A stretch of DNA of 64,000 nucleotides from Planctomycetota bacterium. Its GTDB lineage: Bacteria > Planctomycetota > PUPC01 > DSUN01. The stretch is from positions 3,568 through 67,567 of the forward strand of contig DAOOIT010000034.1 of the NCBI GenBank assembly GCA_035384565.1. The letters are read 5' to 3'. The first letter of the stretch is position 1. The number at the start of each line of letters is the position of its first letter. The notes beneath the pieces are model-generated. The model was given only the letters and a program-made list of their open reading frames with translations, had not been told where the DNA came from and searched no databases. The translations under genes and the position numbers were made by a program. Positions 57,065 to 64,000 of this stretch are shown in pieces.

Positions 57065-57068
<4 letters not shown>

Positions 57069-57433
57069 ACCCCTTTCCCACGCTCTGGCCCGCCCTACCC
57101 ATCGTGTCTCAGGCCGCGCCCCAGCCGCCCGGCGGCAACCCGCTCATGCAGAGCTTGCTCTTCATCGGCGTGATGTTCGCCATCCTCTACTTCCTGATGA
57201 TCCGCCCCCAGCGCAAGCGCCAGCGCGAGCACATGGACATGCTGGCCGCCCTGCGCAAGGGCGACAAGGTGATCACCCGCGGCGGCATCCACGGCGTGGT
57301 GACACTGGTGCGCGACCGCGAGGTGAAGGTGAAGGTGGACAGCAACTGCGAACTCACGCTCAGCAAGTCGGCCATTGCCGGCGTGGTCACGCCGGGGTCC
57401 GACGAGGGCGACAAGGAGGCCGACAAGAGCTGA
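57065..57433 (+). CDS. yajC: Preprotein translocase accessory subunit YajC
   Basis: 122 aa. One membrane helix (LMQSLLFIGVMFAILYFLMI) followed by RPQRKRQREHMDMLAALRKGDKVITRGG, the conserved YajC core, and a beta-rich cytoplasmic tail ending in an acidic run. ATG overlaps the tgt stop by 4 bp. It precedes secDF by 91 bp, as expected for the SecDF-YajC complex. Confidence 0.95.
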
Positions 57434-57524
57434 GGGAGCGCCCCCTCTTCAAGCAGGTGGCCTGTGCAGCGTTCCGCGGGATGAGGCCCTCCCGCCCACA
57501 AAGCAAAGCCTGGAGACCTGACGC

Positions 57525-60500
57525 ATGCCGAAGTTCTGGACGAACCTGGTGGACAGCCTGCCCCGCGAGTCGAAGAGCCTCACGTGGCGCGCGCCGCTGG
57601 TGCTGGTGGTGCTGATCCTCTCGTTCCTGGTCTTCCTGCCATTCCGCGACACGCCGTACGCGATCCGCGTGGTGCACGACACGTACGACGAGCGCGGGCG
57701 CGTGGAGCCGGAGGCCCGCCAGGTGCTCTCGACGCGGGTGACCAACTGGCTCGTCTGGTTCACCAGCCCGTTCCACTACGAGATGGAGCGTGAGGTGAGC
57801 GTGAAGAAGCTCGAGCCCGTGGGCGGGCGCGAGGTGCGCGAGCGCACCCTCGAGATCCTCTCGCGCGGCCTGAACCTGGGCCTCGACCTCCGCGGCGGCA
57901 CCGAGCTGCTGTACCACATCCTGCACGACCCGAAGGCCACGGGCGGCGCCACCGCCGAGGAGATCAAGGCCGTCGTCCAGCGCCGCATTGACGCCTACGG
58001 CCTGCGCGAGGTGCGCATCCAGGCCCAGGGCGCCGAACGCCTGCTCGTGCAGCTCCCCGGCCAGGAGGCCGCCGCCCTCGAGAGCCTCAAGGGCATCATC
58101 CAGAACATCGGCCACCTGGAGTTCCGGCTCGTCGCTCCCGAGAAGTCCGAAGCCTACAAGACCTGGACCGAGACCGGCAAGGCCCCGCCGGGCTGGACCG
58201 AGTACCCCTTGCGCTCTCTCAAGGAAGAGAAGTACATCGAGCGCAAGATCCTGGTCAAGGATACGCCGGAGATGACCGGCGAGAACATCGCCAGCACCCG
58301 CGTCATCACCGAGGGCAGCGGCCGCAGCCTGGGCCCCAGCGTCGGCCTGAGCTTCACGCCCCAAGGCGAACGCGAGTTTGCGCGGGTGACGGGCGACAAT
58401 GTGGGCGAGCAACTCGCCATCATCCTGAACACGCAACGCTCGGGCGATCAGATCATCGAGAAGGGCACCTGCTACTCGGCGCCCGTCATCCGCACGAAAA
58501 TCTTCGGCGATGCCGTGATCGAGGGCGACTTCACGATCAAGGAGGCCGAGGCCCTCTGCACCGTGCTGCGGGCCGGCAGCCTGCCGGCGCCGCTGCGCCT
58601 CGAGCACGAGAACACCGTGGGCGCCTCGCTCGGCTCGGCCCTCATCAGCAAGGGCGTGCTCGCCAGCGCCATCGGCGCCGGCGCCGTCATCGCCTTCATG
58701 GCCGTCTACTACCTCGTGGCCGGCCTCATCGCCGACATGGCGGTCATCCTCAACGTGCTCATGCTCGTCTCCATTCTCATCCTGTTCGACGCCACGCTCA
58801 CCCTGCCCGGCATCGCCGGCCTGGCCCTCACCGTGGGCATGGCGGTGGACGCCAACGTGCTGATCTTCGAGCGCATCCGCGAAGAGACGACGGGAGCAGC
58901 GGAGAAGCCCCTGCGCCTGGCCGTGCGCGAGGGCTTCGACCGCGCGTTCTGGACGATCTTCGACTCGAACCTCACCACCATCCTCACCGCCATCGTCCTC
59001 TACTGGGTCGGCACCGGCCCCATCAAGGGTTTCGGCCTCACCCTCACCATCGGCCTGCTCGTGAACATCTTCACCGCCGTCGTGCTGGGGCGGGTCGTCT
59101 TCGACATCCTGCTCTGGCGCCGCTGGATCACTCGCCTGCCCATGATGCAGATCTTCGGCCGCCCCAACATCGGCTTCATGAACAAGCGCTTCAAAGCCAT
59201 GGCCGCCTCCGCCGTCCTCATCGCGGGGGGCATGGCCGTCTTCGTCTCGCGCGGCGCGGAGAACTGGGACATTGATTTCCGCGGCGGCACCATGCTCCAC
59301 GTGGTCTTCGCGAAGGAGATGGACGCCGAGGAGATCCTCGCCCGGCTCAAGAAGGTCGGCAAGGAGTTCGAGATGGCCGAGGTGCAGAGCATCGCCTCGG
59401 CCGCCCAGGCGGGCCGGACCTTCGCCGGCCGCGTCTCGCGCGAGTTCGAGGTGCGCATCCCCTCGCTCTCCGAAGTCATCCTCCCGCCCACCATCCCCTC
59501 GAACCCGGCGATTGACCGCGGCACGATCGAGGCCGCCATCACCCTGCCCAAGCCCCTGAAGCCCGAGGACGCGCGCCAGAACCTCCCCAGCGACATCACC
59601 CTGGAACCCACGGGCCAACCCGACGCCGAGGGCAGGCACGCCACCTTCAAGGTCACGTCGAAGATTCTCGAGACCCGCGAGTTGCGCGCCGCCCTTCGCA
59701 AGGCCCTGAGCATCGAGGCTCTCGCCGCCTTCCAGGTCACCAAGGCCGACGTCCACTACCCCTGCGAGACCCCCGTCGAGTTCGACCGCCCGGTCCACCT
59801 CGGCGACTTCCAGCGCCATCTGCGAGCCATGGACGAGCACGTGCTCGTGGAGCCCGCGGGCGCCGAAGAGGGCCAGGCCGAGTACCGCAAGTTCCACGTC
59901 AAGAGCACGCTGGCCGACGGCAATCTCGTGCGCTCGGGCATCGAGCGCGCAGCGGCCGCCGTCAGCCTCGAGGCCCAGGTCATCGAGACCTTCAAGCAGG
60001 ACCTGGCGCCCGTGGGCCTCGACACGCTGAGCGAGACGGACGAGGCCACCACGCTCGCCCTCAACCTCGCGAAGCCCCTGGCCCCCGCCCTGTTCCAGGC
60101 GAAGCTCGCCTCGTGGGAGCTGGGCGCCACCGCGAAAGCCGGCCCCGCCAACGACAACGGCGAGGTCAGCCGCTTCGAGATCGTGCTGCCCACGGACCGC
60201 GTGGACCAGCTCTCGCGCCGCATCGCCGATGACCCGCAGACCTTCGTCCTCTCCGACCCCATCCCGCGCGTGGCCAAGGTCGGGCCGGCCGTGGCGCGCG
60301 AGCTCCTCGTCTGGGCCATCGTGGGCGTGGTCGCGGCCTGCCTCGCCATCATCGCCTACGTCTGGGTGCGCTTCGAGCGCATCAAGTACGGCGCCGCCGG
60401 CGTCCTCGCCCTGGTCCACGACGTCCTCTTCACGATGGGAGCGCTCGCCGTCCTCGACCGCAAGTTCAGCATCACCATCATCGCCGCCCTGCTCACGATC

Positions 60501-60818
60501 ATCGGCTACTCGATCAACGACACCATCGTCATCTTCGACCGCATCCGTGAGAACCTGCGCAAAGAGCGCAAGCGCGATGTGGACGCCGACCTCATTGACC
60601 GCAGCGTCAACGAGACCCTGAGCCGCACCATTATCACCTCGTTCAGCACCGTGCTGGCGGTGGCGTCGCTGCTGTTCTTCGCCGGCGGCGTGATTCAGGA
60701 CTTTGCTCTCACCCTGCTGATCGGCATGTTCGCGGGCACCTACTCCACCGTGTTCATCGCCAGCCCCATCCTCATCTTCCGACGGGAGCAGACCGAGAAA
60801 CGGCTCGCCCGTGGCTGA
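57525..60818 (+). CDS. secDF: SecD-SecF fusion protein-export subunit with large periplasmic insertions
   Basis: 1097 aa in one chain (Bacillus SecDF is ~740). Residues 1-45 have TM1. The SecD part contains LNLGLDLRGGTELLY, IDAYGLREVRIQAQG, then five helices with AVYYLVAGLIADMAVILNVLM and the GMAVDANVLIFERIREE motif. SecF begins near residue 555 with IGFMNKRFKAMAAS and ENWDIDFRGGTMLHV, and ends with YSINDTIVIFDRIRENLR and SFSTVLAVASLLFFAGG. Between the SecF first strand region and its helices lie ~300 extra periplasmic residues (~600-910), including repeated CTD-like segments. It uses the proton gradient to pull secreted proteins through SecYEG. A GC-rich hairpin follows the stop. Confidence 0.96.
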   Translation: MPKFWTNLVDSLPRESKSLTWRAPLVLVVLILSFLVFLPFRDTPYAIRVVHDTYDERGRVEPEARQVLSTRVTNWLVWFTSPFHYEMEREVSVKKLEPVGGREVRERTLEILSRGLNLGLDLRGGTELLYHILHDPKATGGATAEEIKAVVQRRIDAYGLREVRIQAQGAERLLVQLPGQEAAALESLKGIIQNIGHLEFRLVAPEKSEAYKTWTETGKAPPGWTEYPLRSLKEEKYIERKILVKDTPEMTGENIASTRVITEGSGRSLGPSVGLSFTPQGEREFARVTGDNVGEQLAIILNTQRSGDQIIEKGTCYSAPVIRTKIFGDAVIEGDFTIKEAEALCTVLRAGSLPAPLRLEHENTVGASLGSALISKGVLASAIGAGAVIAFMAVYYLVAGLIADMAVILNVLMLVSILILFDATLTLPGIAGLALTVGMAVDANVLIFERIREETTGAAEKPLRLAVREGFDRAFWTIFDSNLTTILTAIVLYWVGTGPIKGFGLTLTIGLLVNIFTAVVLGRVVFDILLWRRWITRLPMMQIFGRPNIGFMNKRFKAMAASAVLIAGGMAVFVSRGAENWDIDFRGGTMLHVVFAKEMDAEEILARLKKVGKEFEMAEVQSIASAAQAGRTFAGRVSREFEVRIPSLSEVILPPTIPSNPAIDRGTIEAAITLPKPLKPEDARQNLPSDITLEPTGQPDAEGRHATFKVTSKILETRELRAALRKALSIEALAAFQVTKADVHYPCETPVEFDRPVHLGDFQRHLRAMDEHVLVEPAGAEEGQAEYRKFHVKSTLADGNLVRSGIERAAAAVSLEAQVIETFKQDLAPVGLDTLSETDEATTLALNLAKPLAPALFQAKLASWELGATAKAGPANDNGEVSRFEIVLPTDRVDQLSRRIADDPQTFVLSDPIPRVAKVGPAVARELLVWAIVGVVAACLAIIAYVWVRFERIKYGAAGVLALVHDVLFTMGALAVLDRKFSITIIAALLTIIGYSINDTIVIFDRIRENLRKERKRDVDADLIDRSVNETLSRTIITSFSTVLAVASLLFFAGGVIQDFALTLLIGMFAGTYSTVFIASPILIFRREQTEKRLARG

Positions 60819-60868
60819 GGGCCGCCAGGTCCCCCGCCGCCGCGCGCACCTGCCACCTGAACCACCGT

Positions 60869-60903
60869 CCTTGCTGGGGCCGGCCCCGCCGGTCCCAGCA
60901 AGG
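60869..60903 (+). terminator. Probable terminator hairpin after secDF
   Basis: CCTTGCTGGGGCCGG and CCGGTCCCAGCAAGG (one bulged mismatch) around a short CCCCG loop, 51 bp after the secDF stop. The following sequence is not a strong U-run, so efficiency is uncertain. Confidence 0.6.
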
Positions 60904-60954
60904 GCTCTCTCCCGGGTCCGCCCCGAAATTCCACAAAAAAATCGAATTCCGCTC

Positions 60955-60983
60955 TTGACAATCGCTCCCTGAGCGGCTATAAG
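60955..60983 (+). promoter_or_regulatory. sigma70-type promoter of the LysM-protein gene
   Basis: Perfect TTGACA (60955-60960), 17 bp, TATAAG (60978-60983), 69 bp before the ATG. An A-rich stretch (60932-60941) just upstream may act as an UP element. Confidence 0.8.
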
Positions 60984-61051
60984 TTACGTATCCCTCCCCG
61001 TAGTTCGCATTCTCCCCGACAGGGTCTCTCCCCGACCGCCGAGGTGCAGCC

Positions 61052-61951
61052 ATGGCCCAGCCGGAAGCCCAGGAAAGGAGCCCGCGCGTGCGCAAGGATG
61101 CCAAGATCGCCCTCATCGTGATTCTGGCGCTCATGGTGCTGGTCGTCGTCATCTGGGGCCGCAGCCCCAAGCCAGGCGATACGCTGGCCACGCCCGCCCC
61201 GGCCGCCACCGAGGAGGCGAAGGGAGCCGCGTCCGAGGCCCCAGACCCGGCTGACGCGGCCGCACCGGCCGCCTCGGCCGCCGAGACCCCCTCTTCCTTC
61301 CCCGGCGAACCGGCAATGATGAACCACGTGCCGCCCGACAGGGCTTCGGTCACCCATCGGCCGGCGAGCGCGTCAAGCGAACGGGTCGCCCTGCGGGCCG
61401 AGGAACCGCCAGCCGACCCGCCGGCCGCCTCCCCAGGCCCTGCGCCCGCCGCGGCCGCTGGCGAACCCAAGCCGGCCTCCAAGCCCGCTGTCACCCACAC
61501 GGTCGTCAAGGGCGACACCTACACCAAGCTGGCGGCCAAGTACTACCGGGACGGCAGCAAGTGGCAGCTCATCCAGCGGGCCAACGGCAATCAACCCGTG
61601 CTCCGCCTGGGCCAGAAGGTCGTCATCCCCCCCTTGCCCGATGCTCCGGCCCCCACGGAAACGGTCACCCCCAAGCCCTCTACCCCCGACAAGCCGGCCA
61701 CCACGGACAAGCCGGCCCCCGACGCCCCCTCCCGGCCCGCCCCCACCACGCCCGAGCGCAACCCAGGCCGCACCTACACCGTGAAGAAGGGCGACACCTT
61801 CATGGCCATCGCCCGCGTCATTTACCGTGACCCCGGCAAGTGGAAGAGCCTCTACCAGCACAACCGCGCCAAGCTGCCCGACCCCGCCAAGCCCGACAGC
61901 CTGCGTCCGGGCACCGTGATTGACCTGCCCGCCCTCGCCAGCACCCAGTGA
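61052..61951 (+). CDS. Membrane-anchored protein with two LysM domains
   Basis: 299 aa. One membrane anchor near the N terminus (KIALIVILALMVLVVVIWG) with a basic cytoplasmic tip; long Ala/Pro-rich linkers; LysM 1 at ~148-195 (THTVVKGDTYTKLAAKYYRD, WQLIQRANGN, LRLGQKVVIPP) and LysM 2 at ~245-295 (RTYTVKKGDTFMAIARVIYR, WKSLYQHNRAKL, LRPGTVIDLP). The ribosome site is GAGGTG. The LysMs bind peptidoglycan or GlcNAc polymers; with no catalytic domain this looks like a wall-anchoring or scaffold protein. A strong hairpin follows 19 bp after its stop. Confidence 0.92.
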   Translation: MAQPEAQERSPRVRKDAKIALIVILALMVLVVVIWGRSPKPGDTLATPAPAATEEAKGAASEAPDPADAAAPAASAAETPSSFPGEPAMMNHVPPDRASVTHRPASASSERVALRAEEPPADPPAASPGPAPAAAAGEPKPASKPAVTHTVVKGDTYTKLAAKYYRDGSKWQLIQRANGNQPVLRLGQKVVIPPLPDAPAPTETVTPKPSTPDKPATTDKPAPDAPSRPAPTTPERNPGRTYTVKKGDTFMAIARVIYRDPGKWKSLYQHNRAKLPDPAKPDSLRPGTVIDLPALASTQ

Positions 61952-61970
61952 ACGCCGCCACGTTCGCTAC

Positions 61971-62006
61971 CGCACTGCGACCCCGACCGCTCGGGGTCGC
62001 GGTGCG
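61971..62006 (+). terminator. Terminator-like hairpin after the LysM gene
   Basis: CGCACTGCGACCCCG / CGGGGTCGCGGTGCG with one internal mismatch around a 6-nt loop. It ends 12 bp before the ribF promoter. Confidence 0.65.
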
Positions 62007-62017
62007 CTGGGGGCCAC

Positions 62018-62046
62018 TTGCCCCGCGCTGCCGCTCCCGCTATGAT
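62018..62046 (+). promoter_or_regulatory. sigma70-type promoter of ribF
   Basis: TTGCCC (62018-62023), 17 bp, TATGAT (62041-62046). Transcription would start near 62053, which favours the ATG at 62085 over an upstream GTG at 62052. Confidence 0.6.
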
Positions 62047-62084
62047 CGTGAGTGTCGGCCCTCTGGGACCTGCGGACCCTCTCG

Positions 62085-63035
62085 ATGAACATCGTTCGCG
62101 GCCTCTACGCCCCCCTCCCTCCGCTCGTCGCACCCGTGGTTACATTGGGAGCCTTCGACGGCGTTCACAGGGGGCACCAGCGCATCCTGGATGAAACGGT
62201 CTCGTGGGCAGCCGACCTCGGCGGCCATTCGGTGGTCCTGACCTTCGACCCCCTGCCCAAGGCCGTCATCGGGCCCGAGGGCGCTCTGTGCATCACCTCA
62301 CTGGAACACCGGCTCGCGCTCCTCGGGCGTCGCGGCCTCGACCTCGCCGTGGTGCTGCCCTTCGACAGCGCCGTGGCCCAGATGCCCGCCGAGCAGTTCC
62401 TCCGTGACCTGCTCCTGGGCTGGCTCGGCACACGGCATATCGTCTTCGGGCTCGACTCGACCTTTGGCCGTGGCGCCGAGGGCAACCTGGAACTCCTTCG
62501 GCATTTCGAGGCCCGGGGGCTGCTCTCGGTTCGCTCGCCGGCCCCTGTGCTTTACCAGGGCCAGGTCATCTCGAGCACGGCCATCCGCCAGGCCATTGCC
62601 TCCGGCGACCTCGCGCGGGCCGAGGCCATGCTGGGGCGCCCCTTCTCGCTGCTGGGCACCGTGGTGCGCGGCGACCGCCGCGGCCGCCAGCTCGGGTTCC
62701 CCACCGCCAACCTCGACCTGCATCACGAGGCCATCCCGCCCGACGGCATCTACGCCACCCTCGCGTTCCTCGACGCCTCGCCCCTGCCCTCGCTCACCTA
62801 CGTCGGCCGCCGGCCCACCTTCGCCCGCGACGACGCCGACACCGCCATCGAGGTCCACCTCATCGGCGTCCAGGCGGACCTCTACGGCCGCGACATCGAG
62901 GTCCGCTTCATTCGGCGCCTTCGCGACGACGTGCGCTTCCCCACTCCCGAGGCCCTCGTCGCACAGATGCACGCCGACCGCGAGGCCGCGATCGCCGCCT
63001 GCCGCCAGGCGCTGAACCCTGGCCACGCCAACTGA
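62085..63035 (+). CDS. ribF: Bifunctional riboflavin kinase / FMN adenylyltransferase
   Basis: 316 aa, normal for RibF. The N-terminal nucleotidyltransferase half has VVTLGAFDGVHRGHQRIL (HxGH-like motif), LTFDPLPKAV, HIVFGLDSTFGRGAEGN and the SSTAIRQAI signature. The C-terminal kinase half has GRPFSLLGTVVRGDRRG, QLGFPTANL (Mg/ATP motif), PPDGIYA, YVGRRPTF and EVHLI, then IEVRFIRRLRDDVRF. It makes FMN and FAD. The ATG at 62085 was chosen from promoter position; the ribosome site is weak. Confidence 0.95.
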   Translation: MNIVRGLYAPLPPLVAPVVTLGAFDGVHRGHQRILDETVSWAADLGGHSVVLTFDPLPKAVIGPEGALCITSLEHRLALLGRRGLDLAVVLPFDSAVAQMPAEQFLRDLLLGWLGTRHIVFGLDSTFGRGAEGNLELLRHFEARGLLSVRSPAPVLYQGQVISSTAIRQAIASGDLARAEAMLGRPFSLLGTVVRGDRRGRQLGFPTANLDLHHEAIPPDGIYATLAFLDASPLPSLTYVGRRPTFARDDADTAIEVHLIGVQADLYGRDIEVRFIRRLRDDVRFPTPEALVAQMHADREAAIAACRQALNPGHAN

Positions 63036-63497
63036 CCGCCCGCACCCAACCACCCGCGGGCATTCCACCCCCGGGCGATGCCATGTCGAGCGAGAGCATG
63101 GCTCCGGCCCTGCCCTCACTCGCCACCGAGGCGCCCGAGCTCTGCCCGTTCCTCTCACCGCGTGGAACGGGGGGCAGCTCCAGCGGGCGCCATCTCCGTA
63201 ACCCTCTATGCCCCAAAGCCTTAAGCTCTCCGGCCATGCCCATTCCATGCTTGCTCATCGCGTAGATGAACCAGTATGACCGGAACTGCGAGAATCGCCC
63301 ATTCTCGCCAGTCCACCCATGCTGTATCACTTTCCTTCTCACAGGGTTGATACACCATGCGCAGGCTGCGCCCGCCAGCCGCTCGCCACAGAGGCGGTTG
63401 CCATGTGAACTTTGGCCTTCGCCAGGGCACAGACTGCGCCTGGAACCGACCCGCGAGTCGCCCCGAGTCTCCCCTCCCGAACGTTCCAATACGTTTC
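63036..63497. other. Gene-free region after ribF
   Basis: No supported gene. It contains one clear small hairpin (GCGAGAAT, CGCCC, ATTCTCGC around 63291-63311) and a weakly protein-like minus-strand frame covering 63130-63330 that lacks a ribosome site. The 244-bp array starts at its right end. Confidence 0.5.
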
Positions 63498-64000
63498 CCT
63501 CGTCCCCACGCTCTGCTCCTCCTTCTCGTCCCTACGCCCTGCTCCCCTTTTCTCGTCCCTACGCTCGGCGTGGGGACGGGCCTCTTGGCCGCTCCGCGGC
63601 CTCTTCGCCTTCCGGGGAAACAGGACACGGGAGTCGGAAACCTCCCGCGGGTTCCGAACCCGCGGGAGGTTGGGGTTGGACGCTGGAGCGTCCGAACCTC
63701 CGCCCCCACGCGGAGCGTAGGGGCGAGCATGATTTGCTACCCCCTCATCCCCACGCCCTGCTCCTCCTTCTCGTCCCTACGCTCGGCTCCCTCTTCTCGT
63801 CCCTACGCTCTGCGTGGGGACGGGCCTCTTGGCCGCTCCGCGGCCTCTTCGCCTTCCGGGGAAACAGGACACGGGAGTCGGAAACCTCCCGCGGGTTCCG
63901 AACCCGCGGGAGGTTGGGGTTGGACGCTGGAGCGTCCGAACCTCCGCCCCCACGCGGAGCGTAGGGGCGAGCATGATTTGCTACCCCCTCATCCCCACGC
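63498..64000. repeat. 244-bp tandem array of five-hairpin units, running off the right edge
   Basis: Copy 1 is 63498-63741, copy 2 is 63742-63985, and 63986-64000 begins a third. The two copies differ at only a few positions. Each unit contains five consecutive palindromes: CGTCCCTACGC/GCGTGGGGACG; GGCCGC-TCC-GCGGCC; AACCTCCCGCGGGTT-CCG-AACCCGCGGGAGGTT; GGACGCT-GG-AGCGTCC; CGCCCCCACGC-GGA-GCGTAGGGGCG. Partial copies occur at 23511, 26715 and 46475, and hairpin 3 alone lies inside the GH13 gene. Frames through it lack ribosome sites and are not genes. Confidence 0.93.

Noticed and set aside
57387..60419. 1010-codon minus-strand frame over secDF
   Set aside because: Antisense shadow of an unmistakable SecDF; composition (His/Glu/Gly/Arg-rich) is typical of GC-rich shadows.
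63130..63489. Minus-strand small protein gene
   Set aside because: Partly protein-like frame, but without a ribosome site or promoter, and running into the repeat array.
63639..63671. tRNA gene suggested by GGTTCGAA-like sequence in the right-edge repeat
   Set aside because: It is a 15-bp perfect palindrome with a 3-nt loop; no cloverleaf can be drawn around it.

Overview
GC-rich bacterial chromosome segment with no rRNA, tRNA, integrase or transposase visible. The gene content points to the PVC group, most likely a Planctomycetota-like bacterium, with an anaerobic flavour. The evidence is FHA-domain signalling proteins, PEGA/TPR lipoprotein clusters, an alpha/alpha-toroid (squalene-cyclase-like) protein with a TonB-like N terminus, a TPR protein carrying two RNA polymerase alpha-CTD-like domains, a SecD-SecF fusion, many secreted polysaccharide-active proteins and a polyferredoxin/DUF362 pair. 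This assignment is an inference; no marker phylogeny was possible. Most transcription units have a recognisable sigma70-type promoter (TTGAC-like box, 16-18 bp, TATAAT-like box). These promoters helped choose several non-ATG starts. || Layout. 1-6672 (minus): the 5' end of mutS, two lipoprotein plus FHA-protein pairs (one encoding a predicted pseudokinase) and proA. 6907-8823: an ABC exporter. 8924-16071 (minus): one long unit purA-uppS-cdsA-phoH-pgpH-membrane protein, joining purine synthesis, the undecaprenyl carrier, phospholipid precursor synthesis and c-di-AMP turnover. 16424-22560 (plus): an accessory island with a giant secreted Ca-binding-repeat protein ending in a PD-(D/E)XK nuclease-like domain, an overlapping leucine-rich-repeat gene, an unknown gene and an orphan duplicated copy of the nuclease tail; it resembles a polymorphic-toxin locus. 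22598-34652: PIG-L deacetylase, beta-helix/LamG protein, CE7 esterase, MATE exporter, response regulator, DUF3786, secreted propeller and GH42-like protein. 35380-42551: recJ, trpS and valS (divergent) and a Spy-like protein. 42649-52458 (minus): GH13 protein, DUF4416, toroid protein, polyferredoxin-DUF6599 fusion and DUF362. 52631-60818 (plus): TPR-alphaCTD protein, queH, spoIID-like, tgt, yajC and secDF, mostly with overlapping stop/start codons. 61052-63035: LysM protein and ribF. || The most unusual content is repetitive DNA. (i) Four loci carry a 9-bp-period repeat; three of them are self-complementary (two as 4+4 units), each locus has its own 6-7 nt core, and two lie inside coding sequence. 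(ii) A chain of consecutive hairpins with compensatory base changes recurs at four places, including a 244-bp tandem array running off the right edge. (iii) An 82-bp tandem array of 13-bp-stem hairpins lies upstream of recJ. (iv) Further single palindromes occur, one of them inside a GH13 gene. None of these contains a gene for its own mobility.
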